Shown piece after piece: positions 54,525 to 64,000 of a stretch of 64,000 nucleotides of DNA. Location of the stretch: contig NZ_QFYP01000001.1 of assembly GCF_003254505.1 (NCBI RefSeq), positions 1,968,001-2,032,000 of the forward strand, read 5' to 3'. The notes under the pieces were generated by a model. It made no database searches and was not told the origin of the DNA. It was given only the letters and a program-made list of their open reading frames with translations. Every line of letters starts with the position of its first letter. The stretch's first letter is position 1. This DNA is from Phenylobacterium hankyongense. Its GTDB lineage: Bacteria > Pseudomonadota > Alphaproteobacteria > Caulobacterales > Caulobacteraceae. The translations under genes and the position numbers were made by a program.

Positions 54525-57500
54525 GTGCACTTCCAGAGGCTGCGCCTCGCGGGCTTCAAGTCCTTCGTCGATCCGACCGAGTTCCGGATCGAGCCCGGAG
54601 TCACGGGCATCGTGGGGCCGAACGGCTGCGGCAAGTCGAACCTCCTGGAAGCCCTGCGCTGGGTGATGGGCGCCAACTCCGCCAAGGCCATGCGGGCCGG
54701 CGGCATGGACGACGTGATCTTCGCCGGCGCCGCCAACCGGCCGGGCCGCAACCACGCGGAAGTCTCGCTGACCATCGACAACGCCGACCGCCGCGCGCCG
54801 GCGGCGTTCAACGACCACCCGGTGCTGGAGGTGGTGCGCCGGATCGACAAGGGCGCCGGCTCCACCTACCGGATCAACGGCCGCGAGGTGCGGGCCCGCG
54901 ACGTCCAGCTCCTGTTCGCCGACGCCTCCACCGGCTCCAACTCCCCGGCGCTGGTGCGCCAGGGGCAGATCTCCGAACTGATCGCCGCCAAGCCGCAGAA
55001 CCGCCGGATGATCCTGGAAGAGGCGGCCGGCGTCTCCGGCCTGCATTCGCGCCGGCACGAGGCCGAGCTGCGGCTGCGCGCCGCCGAGGCCAACCTCGCC
55101 CGGCTCGACGACGTCGCCCGCGAGCTGGAGACCACGCTCGGCCGGCTGAAGCGCGAGGCGCGCCAGGCCGAACGCTACAAGAAGCTCTCCGCCGAGATCC
55201 GCACCCTGCAAGGCGCCGTGCTCTATGCCCGCTGGGACGAGGCCCGCGCCGCCGCCGAACGCCTGGGCGCCGAGGCCGCCGCCGCCGTGCGCGCCGTCGA
55301 GGAAACCGCCCAGCGCGCCGCCCAGGCCACCACCCGCGCGGCGGTCGCCGAGGAGGCCATCAAGCCGCTGCGGGAGGCCGAGACGGTCTCCGCCGCGATC
55401 CTGCACAAGCTGGCGATCGACAAGGACCGCCTGGACCGCGAGGCCGAGGCGCACGCCGCCGAGCTGGAGCGGCTGGGCGGGGAGATCACCCGCATCGACG
55501 CCGACCGGGCGCGCGAATCCCACATCGTCGAGGACGCCGATGCGGCCCTGACCCGGCTGGCCGACGACCTCGCCGCCCTGGAGGCCGCCATCGCCGCGGC
55601 GCCCGAGCGCGCGCCGGAGCTGGAGGCCGCGGCCCGCGCCGCCGAGGCCACCCGCGCCGCCGCGGACGCCGAGGTCGAGCAGCTCGCCGCCCAGATGGCC
55701 GCCGCGGAGGCGCATCGCCGCGCCGCCGCCCAGCGGGTGGAGGAGGCGCAGGCCCGCGTCTCGCGCACCCGCCGCGCCCTCGACCAGGCGCGCCACGAAC
55801 GCGAAGCCCTGGGCGCCCCCGCCAACCCGCAGGCGGCGCAGGCCAAGGCCGAGCTGGAGGCCGCCGAGGGCGCGCTCGCCGCCGCCCGCGCCGCGCTCGA
55901 CGCCGCCGAGGACCAGCGGGTCAAAACCACCGAGGCCGAGGCCATCGCCCGAGAGGCGGCGCGCAAGCTGGACGAGCAGCTCGGCCGCTTCACCGCCGAG
56001 GCCCGCGCCCTGGCCGGGCTGGTGGCCCAGGCCCGCCGCGGCGGCTTCACCCCGGCCCTGGACGCCGTATCGCCGGACCGCGGATACGAACGCGCCCTGG
56101 CCGCCGCGCTCGGCGACGACCTGGACGCGGCGCTCGACCCCAAGGCCCCGTCCTTCTGGGGCGGCCGCGAGGCGCAGGCCCCGGCCTGGCCCGCGGGCGC
56201 GACGCCGCTGGCGCCGCTGGTCAAGGCGCCGGCCGCGCTGGCCGCGCGCCTGGCCTTCATCGCATTGGCGGACCGCGCCGACGGCGACCGGCTGCAGGGC
56301 CAACTCGCGCCCGGCTGCCGGCTGGTGTCGAAGGAGGGCGACCTCTGGCGCTGGGACGGCTTCACCGCCCGCGCCGACGCGCCAAAGCCTGCCGCCGTGC
56401 GGCTGGAGCAGAAGACCCGGCTGACCGAGGTCGAGACCGAAATCGAGAAGCTGGAGCCCCGCGCCAAGGCCGCCCGCGAGGCGCTGGCCGCCGCCGCCGC
56501 CGCGTTGCGCACAGCCGACGAGGTGCTGCGGACCGCGCGGCGCGAGCCGCCGGCGCTGGAGCAGAAGGCCGCCCAGGCCCGCGCCGCCCTGGAACGCTTC
56601 GAGCGCGAGGCCGCCCGCAAGGAAGCCCACGCCGCCTCGCTGGACGACGTCATCCGCCGCTTCGAGGCCGAGCTGGCCGAGCATGAGGCGGCGCTCGTCG
56701 CCGCCGCCGAGGCCGCCGCGGGCGAGGGCGCCGCCCACGACCTGGCCGACCGGCTCGCCGCCGCGCGCGCCGCCGCCGGACCGGCCCGCGAGGCCGCCGC
56801 CGCCGCCCGCAGCGCCCTGGAGTTGGAGATCCGCGAGCGCGACGGCCGCGCCCGGCGGCTGGAGAACCTGACCCGCGACCGCGACGACTGGACCCGCCGC
56901 ACCGCCGCCGCCGCCAAGCGGCTGGAGAGCCTGGCGCAGGCTCGGGACAAGGCGAAGGCCGAACTCGACAAGGCCCGGATCGCGCCGGAGACCCTGGACG
57001 CCCGCCGCGGCGCCCTGCTGGACGAGCTGTCGGCGGCGGAGGCCCGTCGCGCCAAGTCCTCCGACGCGCTGGCCGCCGCCGAGCACGAGCGCGCCGAGGC
57101 CGATCGCGGCCTGCGCGCCGCCGAGGCGCAGGCGTCCGAGGCTCGCGAGCTGCGCGCCAGCCTCGCCGCCCACGCCGAAGCCGCCGCCCAGCGCCTGACG
57201 GAGGTCGGCGCCCAGATCCGCGAAACCGCCCGGATCGAGCCCGAGGAGCTGGCCCGCAAGCTCGCCGACGAGGCGGTCGCCATTCCCGCCGACGCCAGCG
57301 GCATGGAGGGCCATCTCTACAACCTGGAACGCCAGCGCGACGCCATCGGGCCGGTCAACCTGCGCGCCGAGGAAGAGGCCGGCGAGCACGCTGCGCGCCT
57401 GCTGGCCATGCAGACCGAGCGCGCGGACCTGACCGGCGCCATCGCGCGGCTGCGCGAGGGGATCGACGAGCTCAACGCCGAGGGCCGCGAGCGGCTGGTC

Positions 57501-57968
57501 GCCGCCTTCGAGGTGATCAACGAGCACTTCAAGACGCTGTTCTCGACCCTGTTCGAGGGCGGCCAGGCCGAGCTGCGGCTGGTCGAATCGGAAGATCCCC
57601 TCGAGGCCGGCCTGGAGATCTACGCCTGCCCGCCGGGCAAGCGGATGGCGACCATGAGCCTGATGAGCGGCGGCGAGCAGGCGCTGACCGCGGCGGCGCT
57701 GATCTTCGCCGTCTTCCTCGCCCAGCCGGCCCCGATCTGCGTGCTGGACGAGGTGGACGCGCCGCTCGACGACGCCAACGTCGACCGGTTTTGCAACATG
57801 CTCGACGAGATGCGCCGGCGCACCCAGACCCGCTTCATCGCCATCACCCACAATCCGGTGACCATGGCCCGCATGGACCGGTTGTTCGGCGTCACCATGG
57901 CCGAACGCGGCGTCTCGCAACTGGTCTCGGTGGATCTGCGCCAGGCCGAAGCCATGGCCGCGCAATAG
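54525..57968 (+). CDS. smc: chromosome segregation protein SMC
   Basis: The ATPase of the bacterial condensin SMC-ScpAB, which compacts and segregates the chromosome. The 1147-residue product has the Walker [10 protein letters not shown] at residues 31-39, long coiled coils rich in A, E and R (about 170-490 and 640-990), a hinge around 500-630 containing [20 protein letters not shown], and the C-terminal signature [16 protein letters not shown] with Walker [19 protein letters not shown] (about 1040-1085). It starts with GTG 54525 behind AGGAGG. The coiled coils are exceptionally Ala-rich, which makes the antisense frames long and open but not coding. Confidence 0.96.
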   Translation: MHFQRLRLAGFKSFVDPTEFRIEPGVTGIVGPNGCGKSNLLEALRWVMGANSAKAMRAGGMDDVIFAGAANRPGRNHAEVSLTIDNADRRAPAAFNDHPVLEVVRRIDKGAGSTYRINGREVRARDVQLLFADASTGSNSPALVRQGQISELIAAKPQNRRMILEEAAGVSGLHSRRHEAELRLRAAEANLARLDDVARELETTLGRLKREARQAERYKKLSAEIRTLQGAVLYARWDEARAAAERLGAEAAAAVRAVEETAQRAAQATTRAAVAEEAIKPLREAETVSAAILHKLAIDKDRLDREAEAHAAELERLGGEITRIDADRARESHIVEDADAALTRLADDLAALEAAIAAAPERAPELEAAARAAEATRAAADAEVEQLAAQMAAAEAHRRAAAQRVEEAQARVSRTRRALDQARHEREALGAPANPQAAQAKAELEAAEGALAAARAALDAAEDQRVKTTEAEAIAREAARKLDEQLGRFTAEARALAGLVAQARRGGFTPALDAVSPDRGYERALAAALGDDLDAALDPKAPSFWGGREAQAPAWPAGATPLAPLVKAPAALAARLAFIALADRADGDRLQGQLAPGCRLVSKEGDLWRWDGFTARADAPKPAAVRLEQKTRLTEVETEIEKLEPRAKAAREALAAAAAALRTADEVLRTARREPPALEQKAAQARAALERFEREAARKEAHAASLDDVIRRFEAELAEHEAALVAAAEAAAGEGAAHDLADRLAAARAAAGPAREAAAAARSALELEIRERDGRARRLENLTRDRDDWTRRTAAAAKRLESLAQARDKAKAELDKARIAPETLDARRGALLDELSAAEARRAKSSDALAAAEHERAEADRGLRAAEAQASEARELRASLAAHAEAAAQRLTEVGAQIRETARIEPEELARKLADEAVAIPADASGMEGHLYNLERQRDAIGPVNLRAEEEAGEHAARLLAMQTERADLTGAIARLREGIDELNAEGRERLVAAFEVINEHFKTLFSTLFEGGQAELRLVESEDPLEAGLEIYACPPGKRMATMSLMSGGEQALTAAALIFAVFLAQPAPICVLDEVDAPLDDANVDRFCNMLDEMRRRTQTRFIAITHNPVTMARMDRLFGVTMAERGVSQLVSVDLRQAEAMAAQ

Positions 57969-58066
57969 CGGCCGTCGCGGACGTGGCTCGCGGTGGCGGC
58001 GGGTCATATGTCGCGACCGGAAATAACGCCAGCAAAAACAGCTACTTATGAACCTCCTGCCCAGCC

Positions 58067-58093
58067 TTGACGCACCGCATCACGGTCTATAGG
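58067..58093 (+). promoter_or_regulatory. candidate promoter of the F0 operon with duplicated -10-like element
   Basis: TTGACGC at 58067-58073 and TCTATAGG at 58086-58093 are 12 bp apart, fitting the Caulobacter housekeeping spacing. The 11-mer CGGTCTATAGG at 58083-58093 recurs exactly at 58136-58146, 53 bp on and 9 bp before the atpI start, without a matching -35. The first copy is the better promoter. Confidence 0.5.
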
Positions 58094-58154
58094 TTCCGCG
58101 CGACCTGAAAGCCCCAGCCGTGGCGGCGGACGTCGCGGTCTATAGGCTCGACGC

Positions 58155-58502
58155 ATGCCCCAGACGGACGAATCGCGAGACGAGGCGCTAAAGAGCCTCG
58201 ACGCGCGATTGGCCGCGTTCGAGGCGAAGCGTACGCCGAAGTCCGGCGTCGCGACGCAGCGGGCCATGGGGCAGGGTTACCGCTTCCTTGGAGAAGTGGT
58301 GGGCGGGGTGCTCGGCGGGCTGGGTTTCGGCTGGCTGTTCGACAGCTTCGCGCATACGGCCCCCTTCGGCCTGATCGGCGGTCTGCTGATCGGCGTGGGG
58401 GTGTCCACCTTCGTCGCCATCCGTGGCGCCGGGGCGTGGGCCAAGACGGAGTCGGAAACGACGGCGCCCAAGCCGGACGTCACCGACAAGACGGACGATT
58501 GA
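58155..58502 (+). CDS. atpI: AtpI-like F0F1 ATP synthase assembly protein
   Basis: A 115-residue membrane protein with two helices (about 45-65 and 70-92) preceded by a charged helix, GYRFLGEVVGGVLGGLGFGWLFD being the typical AtpI/Gct segment. It assists c-ring assembly and perhaps Mg2+ or Na+/proton balance. It is first in the F0 operon, 13 bp before atpB, and a candidate promoter lies just upstream. The F1 genes are elsewhere, as usual for alphaproteobacteria. Confidence 0.9.
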   Translation: MPQTDESRDEALKSLDARLAAFEAKRTPKSGVATQRAMGQGYRFLGEVVGGVLGGLGFGWLFDSFAHTAPFGLIGGLLIGVGVSTFVAIRGAGAWAKTESETTAPKPDVTDKTDD

Positions 58503-58515
58503 GACGGTAGGACAG

Positions 58516-59343
58516 ATGGCCGAAGCGCCCCCGATCGCACCGATGGAACAGTTTCTGGTCCATCCCCTCGTGAAGATCCCGCCGTTGCACATCGGCGGCT
58601 TGACGCTGGACATGTCGATCACCAACGCGACCCTGGCCATGGCCTTCGCGGCCTTCGTGGCCTGCGCCTTCCTGTTCGCCGCCGGCAAGCGCCAGCTGGT
58701 GCCGGGCCGCCTGCAGTCCGTGGGCGAGAGCCTCTTCGACCTCATCGACCAGACCCTGGTCGGCCCGATCATGGGCCACTCGGGCCGGCCCTATGTGCCG
58801 TTCATCTTCACCATCTTCATGCTGGTTCTGGTCATGAACATGGCCGGTCTGTTGCTGGCGTTCGGCAACCTGGCGCACCAGGAGTGGACCTTCACGGCCA
58901 CCGCCCAGCTGGCGGTCACCCTGACGCTGGCGCTGATCAGCTTCCTCAGCGTGGTGGCGATCGGCTTCATCAAGAACGGCCTGGGCTTCTTCAAGCTGTT
59001 CACGCCCTCGGGCCTGCCGCTGCCGATGCTGATGCTGGTGGCGCCGCTCGAGTTCCTGTCCTTCATGATCCGGCCCGTGACCCTGGCCATGCGACTGTTC
59101 GGCAACATGCTGGGCGGCCACGTGGTCATGTACATGTTCGCCAGCTTCGTGGTCGGCCTGGGGCTGTTCGCCCTGCAGGGCGGCATCGCCTACCTGGCTT
59201 TCGCTGGGTCGGGCGTCTCGTTCGCCATGGTGGTCGCCTTGACCGCGCTGGAGTTCATCGTGGCCTTCCTGCAGGCCTTCGTGTTCGCCGCGCTGACCAC
59301 CGTCTACCTCAACGACGTCGTGAACCTCGGTCACGGCCACTAG
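58516..59343 (+). CDS. atpB: ATP synthase F0 subunit a
   Basis: The proton-channel subunit of F0. The 275-residue product has five or six helices, the essential Arg in RPVTLAMRLFGNMLGGHV and the C-terminal EFIVAFLQAFVFAALTTVYLNDV (in parts) that lines the exit half-channel. Start ATG 58516 gives MAEAPPIAPMEQFLVHP, typical for this group. It precedes atpE by 35 bp. Confidence 0.97.
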   Translation: MAEAPPIAPMEQFLVHPLVKIPPLHIGGLTLDMSITNATLAMAFAAFVACAFLFAAGKRQLVPGRLQSVGESLFDLIDQTLVGPIMGHSGRPYVPFIFTIFMLVLVMNMAGLLLAFGNLAHQEWTFTATAQLAVTLTLALISFLSVVAIGFIKNGLGFFKLFTPSGLPLPMLMLVAPLEFLSFMIRPVTLAMRLFGNMLGGHVVMYMFASFVVGLGLFALQGGIAYLAFAGSGVSFAMVVALTALEFIVAFLQAFVFAALTTVYLNDVVNLGHGH

Positions 59344-59378
59344 TCATCAACCGAATTCTCCAAAGGGGTTAAGAGCAA

Positions 59379-59612
59379 ATGGATCCTGTTTCCGCCAAAT
59401 ACATCGGCGCTGGCCTGGCCACGATGGGCCTCATCGGCGCGGGCGTCGGCCTGGGCGTGCTGTTCGGCAACTACCTGGCGTCCGCCATCCGCAACCCGTC
59501 GGCCGCCGCCAGCCAGCAGCCGATGCTGTTCCTCGGCCTTGCGCTGACGGAAGCCCTGGGCATCTTCGCGCTCGTGATGGCCTTCATCATCCTGTTCGTG
59601 AAGGTCGGCTAA
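59379..59612 (+). CDS. atpE: ATP synthase F0 subunit c
   Basis: The 77-residue hairpin that forms the rotor ring. The glycine-rich first helix (LIGAGVGLGVLFGNYL), the polar loop RNPSA at 38-42 and the proton-carrying Glu58 in LALTEALGIFALV are all present. Glu58 with flanking residues LALTEAL fits a proton rather than sodium ring. GGGGTTAAGAGC lies upstream. It is 6 bp before the b' gene. Confidence 0.98.
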   Translation: MDPVSAKYIGAGLATMGLIGAGVGLGVLFGNYLASAIRNPSAAASQQPMLFLGLALTEALGIFALVMAFIILFVKVG

Positions 59613-59618
59613 CCACCC

Positions 59619-60167
59619 ATGCAAGGTCCCGCTGCCGAGACCCACGAAGAGACCGGGGCGCCGGGCCACGAAGAGGGCTCCGGCGGTCTGCCGCAGTTCG
59701 ACGTGGCCATGTGGCCAGGCCAGATGGCCTGGTTCCTGATCTTCTTCGTGATCGTCTTCATCCTGATGTCGCGGGTGTTCGTGCCGCGGATCGGCGGGAC
59801 CATCGCGGAGCGTGAGGGCAAGATCGCAGGCGACGTGGCGGAAGCCCGCCGCCTGAAGGAAGAGGCGGACGCGCAAGCCGCGGCCGCCGCCGCCGACACC
59901 GCCCAGGCCCGCGCCCAGGCGATGAAGCTGGCCTCCGAAGCCCGCGCCAAGGCGCAGGCCGAGATCTCCGCCCGCCTCGCCGAGGAAGAGGCCCGCCTCG
60001 CCCAGACGGGGGCGGCGGCCGAAACCCGGATCGCCGCCGCTCGCGACGCGGCCATGGCCAGCGTGGGCGACATCGCCGCCGACGCCGCCAAGGCCATCGT
60101 CGACAAATTGACCGGCAAGTCGCCGACGCCGGCGGAGCTCGCCTCCGCCGCGCCGGCCCGGGCCTGA
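59619..60167 (+). CDS. atpG: ATP synthase F0 subunit b'
   Basis: The 182-residue divergent second b subunit found in alphaproteobacteria and photosynthetic organisms; it pairs with b to form a heterodimeric peripheral stalk. After a charged start comes a membrane helix (about 33-50: MAWFLIFFVIVFILMSR) and then a long Ala/Glu/Lys-rich coiled coil. The length and the PQFDVAMWPGQMAWFL start distinguish it from b. The symbol follows common alphaproteobacterial use (atpG/atpX/atpF2 also occur). It is followed by atpF after 11 bp. Confidence 0.93.
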   Translation: MQGPAAETHEETGAPGHEEGSGGLPQFDVAMWPGQMAWFLIFFVIVFILMSRVFVPRIGGTIAEREGKIAGDVAEARRLKEEADAQAAAAAADTAQARAQAMKLASEARAKAQAEISARLAEEEARLAQTGAAAETRIAAARDAAMASVGDIAADAAKAIVDKLTGKSPTPAELASAAPARA

Positions 60168-60178
60168 AGGAAGCCATC

Positions 60179-60670
60179 GTGGAAATCCTGACCGACGCTC
60201 ACTTCTGGGTTGGCGTCGCCCTCGTGGTCTTCGTCGGCGTGCTGGTGATGGCCGGCGTGCCCGGCCTGGCCGCCAAGGCGATCGACGCCCGCGGCCTCAA
60301 GGTCCAGTCGCAGCTCGACGAGGCCAACCGGCTCCGCGAGGAGGCGCAAGGCCTGCTGGCGCAGATCAAGACCCAGCGCGAGCAGTCCGAGAAGCTCGCC
60401 GCCGAGATCATGGCCAACGCCCGGGAAGAAGCCCAGCGCCTGCAGGCCGACTCCCAGGCCAAGCTCGCCGAGCAGATCGAGCGCCGCGGCCAACTGGCCG
60501 AGCGCCGGATCGCCATGGCGGAATCGCAGGCCGCCGCCGAGGTCAAGGCCGCCGCCGCCGACCTGGCGTCCAGCATGGCCGAGCGGGTGTTGACCCAGCG
60601 GCTGGCTGGCGCCAAGACCGATCCGCTGGTCGACAAGGCCATCAGCCAGCTCGCCGGCAAGCTGCAGTAA
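60179..60670 (+). CDS. atpF: ATP synthase F0 subunit b
   Basis: The 163-residue b subunit of the peripheral stalk: an N-terminal helix (about 8-25: FWVGVALVVFVGVLVMAG) and a long amphipathic coiled coil with the RLREEAQGLLAQIKTQREQ pattern. It starts with GTG 60179. It ends the F0 operon and is followed within 50 bp by a strong terminator. Confidence 0.94.
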   Translation: MEILTDAHFWVGVALVVFVGVLVMAGVPGLAAKAIDARGLKVQSQLDEANRLREEAQGLLAQIKTQREQSEKLAAEIMANAREEAQRLQADSQAKLAEQIERRGQLAERRIAMAESQAAAEVKAAAADLASSMAERVLTQRLAGAKTDPLVDKAISQLAGKLQ

Positions 60671-60714
60671 CAGCGCTCCGCGCGGCCCGGCGACAGCCGG
60701 CCACCAGATACAAC

Positions 60715-60752
60715 GAAGCCCCGGATCCGCATCCGGGGCTTCTTGCTGTTTG
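60715..60752 (+). terminator. Rho-independent terminator of the F0 operon
   Basis: A perfect 12-bp stem (60715-60726 with 60731-60742), loop CCGC, followed by TTGCTGTTT. It lies 45 bp after atpF. The stem reads nearly the same on the other strand and could also serve the convergent small membrane-protein gene, but the minus-strand side lacks a T-run. Confidence 0.85.
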
Positions 60753-60787
60753 GTCCCAGCTTTCGCCGGGATGGGCGATCGTTCCGG

Positions 60788-61189
60788 TTACGCCTCGCGC
60801 GGCCGGAAGCGGCGCTTCAGGTAGCGGCGGGCATTGATCGCAAAGCGGATGCGCTTGGGCAGGACCAGGCGCTCGACGCGCAGGTACTGCTGCCAGAAGA
60901 CCAGCACGATCTCCGGCTCGCGGCGCATCAGCCGCCGGATCGGAAAGACCATCTTCGGGTGGGCGCGCTGCATGCGCACGAACTGCCGCTTCGCCCGGAA
61001 GGAGTTGCGCAGCACGATCATCAGCCCGACGACCAGCAGCGGCAGGCCGATGTGGCCCGGCAGCGGGGCCAGCACCAGACCGGCTAGCATGATCACGCTG
61101 CCCAGCGTCAGCAGCAGGAAACGGCTGATCCGCCCGGCGATCTCGCGGGCGTACTCGTCGGAGGCGCGATGGACGCGCAGGCTGGGCAT
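60788..61189 (-). CDS. small membrane protein with PGPGW-like segment
   Basis: A 133-residue protein with two adjacent hydrophobic helices (about 25-45 and 50-65) joined by LAPLPGHIGLPLLVVGL, which resembles the PGPGW motif of a family of putative transmembrane proteins, and a strongly basic C-terminal half (about 38 Arg and Lys overall, for example RRYLKRRFRPRE). Function unknown; the basic tail should lie in the cytoplasm. I use ATG 61189; GTG 61201 would add four residues. It converges with atpF and is 137 bp downstream of gcvPB on the same strand. Confidence 0.75.
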   Translation of the reverse strand: MPSLRVHRASDEYAREIAGRISRFLLLTLGSVIMLAGLVLAPLPGHIGLPLLVVGLMIVLRNSFRAKRQFVRMQRAHPKMVFPIRRLMRREPEIVLVFWQQYLRVERLVLPKRIRFAINARRYLKRRFRPREA

Positions 61190-61326
61190 GGCGAAGGACA
61201 CGTGGGGCTACCTGGGGGCGCACGGATGGGCCGGGGGAGGTCGGACCACCACCGCGCTAAACCCGATATGCGAACGCGTCGTGGAGTCGTAAAGGCAACG
61301 CCGGGTTAATTTTTAGGATTGTCGAT

Positions 61327-62907
61327 CTATTCGGCCGCTAATGGCGCCGGCGCCACAGTCGTGGGTTCTGGGCGCCACGTCAGCTTCGGCTTGCGGGCCG
61401 CCAGCGTCTCGTCCAGACGCCGCAGCGGCGCAAGGTAGGGCGCGCCCTTGAAGCGCTCCGCGTCGCCGGCCTTGGCCGCCTGGGCGAGGGCTTCCAGCGC
61501 GTCGCAGAACCGGTCCAGTTCGCGCTTGGACTCGGTCTCCGTTGGCTCGATCAGCATGGCGCCGTGCACCACCAACGGGAAGTACATGGTCATCGGGTGG
61601 AAGCCCTCGTCGATCATCGCCTTGGCGAAGTCGAGGGTGGTGATCCCGGTGTCCTCGAGCCAGCTGTCGTCGAACAGCGCCTCGTGCATGCAGGGCCCCT
61701 CCGGGAAGGCCGGGGTCATCACCGAGGACAGCCGGGCCTTGATGTAGTTGGCGTTGAGGACGGCGTCCTCGGCCACCTGGCGCAGGCCGTCGGCGCCGTG
61801 GCTGCGCATGTAGGCGTAGGCGCGGACGAACATGCCCATCTGGCCCTGGAAGGCGCACATCCGGCCGAAGGCCTGGGCGGCCTCGTCGATGGCTTCCTCG
61901 ACCAGGTGCAGGCCGCCTTCGCCGTGCACCACCCAGGGGGCGGGGGCGAAGGGGGCGAGGGCCGCCGACAGCACCACCGGCCCTGCGCCCGGCCCGCCGC
62001 CGCCGTGCGGGGTGGAGAAGGTCTTGTGCAGGTTGATGTGCATGGCGTCGACGCCGAGGTCGCCGGGGCGAACGCGGCCGACGATGGCGTTGAAGTTGGC
62101 GCCGTCACAGTAAAAATAAGCGCCGGCTTCGTGCGTGAGGCGGCTGATCTCCAGGATGTCGCGTTCGAACAGCCCGCAGGTGTTCGGGTTGGTGACCATG
62201 ATGGCCGCGACGTCGTCGGAAAGCTTGGATTCGAGGTCGGACAAATCGACGCGGCCGTCGTCGGTCTGGGCGATCTCGGTGACCGAGTAGCCGACGAAGG
62301 CGGCGGTGGCGGGGTTGGTGCCGTGGGCGGAGGTGGGCACCAGCACCCGGCGGCGGTGGCCGTGGCCGGCGGCCTCGTGGGCGGCGCGGATGGCCAGCAG
62401 GCCGCAGAGCTCGCCGTGGGCGCCGGCCTTGGGCGACAGCGCCACGGCGGGCATGCCGGTCAGCGTCTTCAGCCAGTGCGCCAGCCGGTCCATCAGCTGC
62501 AGCGCGCCTTGTGTCGTCGACTGCGGCTGCAGGGGGTGCAGGTCGGCGAAACCGGCCAGGCGGGCCATCTTCTCGTTGAGCCGCGGGTTGTGCTTCATGG
62601 TGCACGAGCCGAGCGGATAGAGCGCCAGGTCGATGGCGTGGTTCTTCTGGGACAGCCGCACGTAGTGGCGCATGGCCTCGGGCTCGGAGAGGCCGGGCAG
62701 GCCGATCGGCGCGGCGCGCACCAGGTCGCCGAGGTCGGAGGCGTCGTGCTCGGGCGCCGGCAGGTCGACGCCGGTCTTTTCCCAGCCGCCGAGCTCGAAC
62801 AGCAGCGGCTCGTCCTGCAACAGGCCGCGGGCGCCGGTCAGCGAGGCGTGGCCGTCGGAGGCGGCGGCTTGCGGCCGGGTCGGGCGGCCGACGTTATGCA
62901 GGGTCAT
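61327..62907 (-). CDS. gcvPB: glycine dehydrogenase (decarboxylating) subunit 2
   Basis: The PLP-bearing half of the two-subunit P-protein of the glycine cleavage system, which decarboxylates glycine and passes the aminomethyl group to the lipoyl H-protein. The 526-residue product has [24 protein letters not shown] and the PLP Lys in [17 protein letters not shown]. The start overlaps the end of gcvPA by 4 bp (ATGA). Split P-protein is one of two known layouts; gcvT and gcvH probably lie upstream beyond the window. Confidence 0.97.
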   Translation of the reverse strand: MTLHNVGRPTRPQAAASDGHASLTGARGLLQDEPLLFELGGWEKTGVDLPAPEHDASDLGDLVRAAPIGLPGLSEPEAMRHYVRLSQKNHAIDLALYPLGSCTMKHNPRLNEKMARLAGFADLHPLQPQSTTQGALQLMDRLAHWLKTLTGMPAVALSPKAGAHGELCGLLAIRAAHEAAGHGHRRRVLVPTSAHGTNPATAAFVGYSVTEIAQTDDGRVDLSDLESKLSDDVAAIMVTNPNTCGLFERDILEISRLTHEAGAYFYCDGANFNAIVGRVRPGDLGVDAMHINLHKTFSTPHGGGGPGAGPVVLSAALAPFAPAPWVVHGEGGLHLVEEAIDEAAQAFGRMCAFQGQMGMFVRAYAYMRSHGADGLRQVAEDAVLNANYIKARLSSVMTPAFPEGPCMHEALFDDSWLEDTGITTLDFAKAMIDEGFHPMTMYFPLVVHGAMLIEPTETESKRELDRFCDALEALAQAAKAGDAERFKGAPYLAPLRRLDETLAARKPKLTWRPEPTTVAPAPLAAE

Positions 62908-64000
62908 CGGCCGATCTTCCGTTGCAGGGCGGCGACGAGGGCCGCGATGTCGTCTGAGGTGGTGGTCTCGGTGGCGGCCAGCAGCAGCACGTCGTCGAGG
63001 CCGGCGTGCGGGTCGAGGCGCGAGTAGGGGACGCCGGCCACCACCCCGTCGGCCAGCAGAGCCTCGACCAGGGCGGCGGCGTCGCCGGGCACGCGCACGG
63101 CGACCTCGTTGAAGAAGCGCGGCGTCAGCACCTCGACGCCGGCGACGCCGGCCAGCGCCGCCTTCAGTTCGCGGGCCCGGCCGTGGTTCAGCGCCGCCAG
63201 CTGCCGCAGGCCGGTCTCGCCCAGCAGCGACAGGTGGATGGTGAACGCCAGCGCGCAGAGGCCGGAGTTGGTGCAGATGTTGGAGGTCGCCTTCTCGCGG
63301 CGGATGTGCTGTTCGCGGGTCGACAGGGTCAGCACGTAGCCGCGCCGGCCCTCGGCGTCGACGGTCTCGCCGCACAGCCGGCCGGGCATCTGGCGGACCA
63401 GCTTCTCGCGACAGGCGAACAGGCCGACGTAGGGGCCGCCGTAGTTCAGCGCGTTGCCGATCGACTGGCCCTCGGCGACGGCGATGTCGGCGCCCATCTC
63501 GCCCGGCGATTTCAACAGGCCGTAGGACACCGCCTCGGTGGTCACCACGATGAGCAGGGCGCCGGCGGCGTGGGCGGCCTCGGCGATCCTCGTCACGTCG
63601 GTGACCACGCCGAAGACGTTGGGGGTCTGGACGACGACGCAGGCGGTCTCCGCGTCGATGGCGGCGATCACCGCGGCCTCGGCGTCGACAGCGGCGCTCT
63701 GGCGGACGATCTCCATGCCCTCGGCATGGGCGATGGTCTGGGTGGTGGCGGCATAGTGCGGGTGCAGGCCGCCGGAGAGGATGGCCTTCTCGCGGCGGGT
63801 GACGCGTTGGGCCATCATGACAGCCTCTGCACAAGCCGTGGAGCCGTCGTACATCGAGGCATTGGCCACATCGAGGCCGGTCAGCGCGGCGACCTGGGTC
63901 TGGAACTCGAACAGCACCTGCAGCGTGCCCTGGGCGATCTCCGGCTGGTAGGGCGTGTAGCTGGTGAGGAATTCCGAGCGCTGGATGACGTGGTCGACGG
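62904..64000 (-). CDS. gcvPA: glycine dehydrogenase (decarboxylating) subunit 1, 5' end outside window
   Basis: The other half of the split P-protein. The window holds the C-terminal 364 codons or so; the frame is open to base 64000 (reading ...[23 protein letters not shown] before the first internal Met), so the start lies beyond. Features include [29 protein letters not shown] and [16 protein letters not shown] [15 protein letters not shown], all diagnostic of GcvPA. It is translated into gcvPB through a 4-bp ATGA overlap. Confidence 0.96.
   Translation of the reverse strand, partial: VDHVIQRSEFLTSYTPYQPEIAQGTLQVLFEFQTQVAALTGLDVANASMYDGSTACAEAVMMAQRVTRREKAILSGGLHPHYAATTQTIAHAEGMEIVRQSAAVDAEAAVIAAIDAETACVVVQTPNVFGVVTDVTRIAEAAHAAGALLIVVTTEAVSYGLLKSPGEMGADIAVAEGQSIGNALNYGGPYVGLFACREKLVRQMPGRLCGETVDAEGRRGYVLTLSTREQHIRREKATSNICTNSGLCALAFTIHLSLLGETGLRQLAALNHGRARELKAALAGVAGVEVLTPRFFNEVAVRVPGDAAALVEALLADGVVAGVPYSRLDPHAGLDDVLLLAATETTTSDDIAALVAALQRKIGR

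Noticed and set aside
53628..58007. Very long open frame (over 1400 codons) antisense to smc and the DsbA genes
   Set aside because: It is the shadow of Ala/Glu/Arg-rich coiled-coil codons in GC-rich DNA: composition is low-complexity Gly/Ala/Arg/Leu, with no domain, no ribosome site and perfect register with codon positions of smc.
61327..63834. Possible fused single-chain glycine dehydrogenase
   Set aside because: The open frame extends past the gcvPB start only by reading gcvPA in the wrong phase; gcvPA has its own frame and the two overlap by 4 bp as separate subunits.

Overview
The window is one continuous stretch of a very GC-rich chromosome. It is almost entirely coding, with no rRNA, tRNA, CRISPR array, phage or IS element that I can recognise. 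Several things point to an alphaproteobacterium of the Caulobacter/Phenylobacterium group: a CcrM-type GANTC methyltransferase beside rnhB, a coxB-coxA-ctaB-coxF-ctaG-coxC-DUF983-surf1-thrC-M16 peptidase run, an F0-only ATP synthase operon (atpI-B-E-b'-b), plant-type GshA next to RsmE, and promoters of the Caulobacter housekeeping type. Genus assignment is inference; no 16S or other marker is present.

Layout. 1-9 kb: the 3' part of rsmE, gshA, a SRPBCC protein, a DUF427 protein, a POT-family transporter, a TonB-dependent receptor and tldD. 9.1-18.4 kb: the aa3 cytochrome c oxidase operon (structural subunits I-III, heme O synthase, Cu chaperone CtaG, Surf1 and two small membrane proteins) running with overlapping genes into thrC and an M16 peptidase. 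18.4-18.7 kb: a nested palindromic repeat. 18.7-27.7 kb: GNAT, a GGDEF-EAL protein, YqgE, a peroxiredoxin, alkyladenine DNA glycosylase, an amidohydrolase, a hybrid histidine kinase and a long acyl-CoA dehydrogenase. 27.8-39.6 kb: YceI, a cytochrome b561-YceI fusion, an exported methyltransferase-like protein, the threonylcarbamoyl-AMP synthase, a D-2-hydroxyacid dehydrogenase type flavoprotein, YaaA, an SDR, a nitronate monooxygenase-like protein, a YbjN-domain secreted protein, an SPFH/NfeD pair and a secreted protein built of five four-cysteine repeats.

39.6-47.1 kb (minus strand): a DGPF/YCII protein and its ECF42-type sigma factor, followed at 38 nt by an AMP-forming acyl-CoA ligase and an acetolactate-synthase-like ThDP enzyme; then a heptosyltransferase-like GT9 protein and a dihydroorotase-family protein with an altered metal motif. 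47.1-54.5 kb: ygfZ, tag, rnhB, ccrM (with a candidate CtrA site and a GANTC site), GrpB, a SRPBCC protein, mutY, a DUF721/DciA-like protein and two tandem DsbA-like thioredoxins. 54.5-64 kb: smc, the F0 operon with a clear terminator, a small membrane protein, and gcvPB-gcvPA, the latter running off the window.

Most genes are housekeeping: respiration and ATP synthesis, DNA repair and chromosome organisation, cell-cycle methylation, and amino acid metabolism. The less ordinary material is the cysteine-repeat protein, the sigma factor/ligase/ThDP cluster, the periplasmic methyltransferase-like protein, the dihydroorotase variant, several families of palindromic intergenic repeats, and a recurrent arrangement in which convergent genes share a CTAG (or TTAG) double stop.
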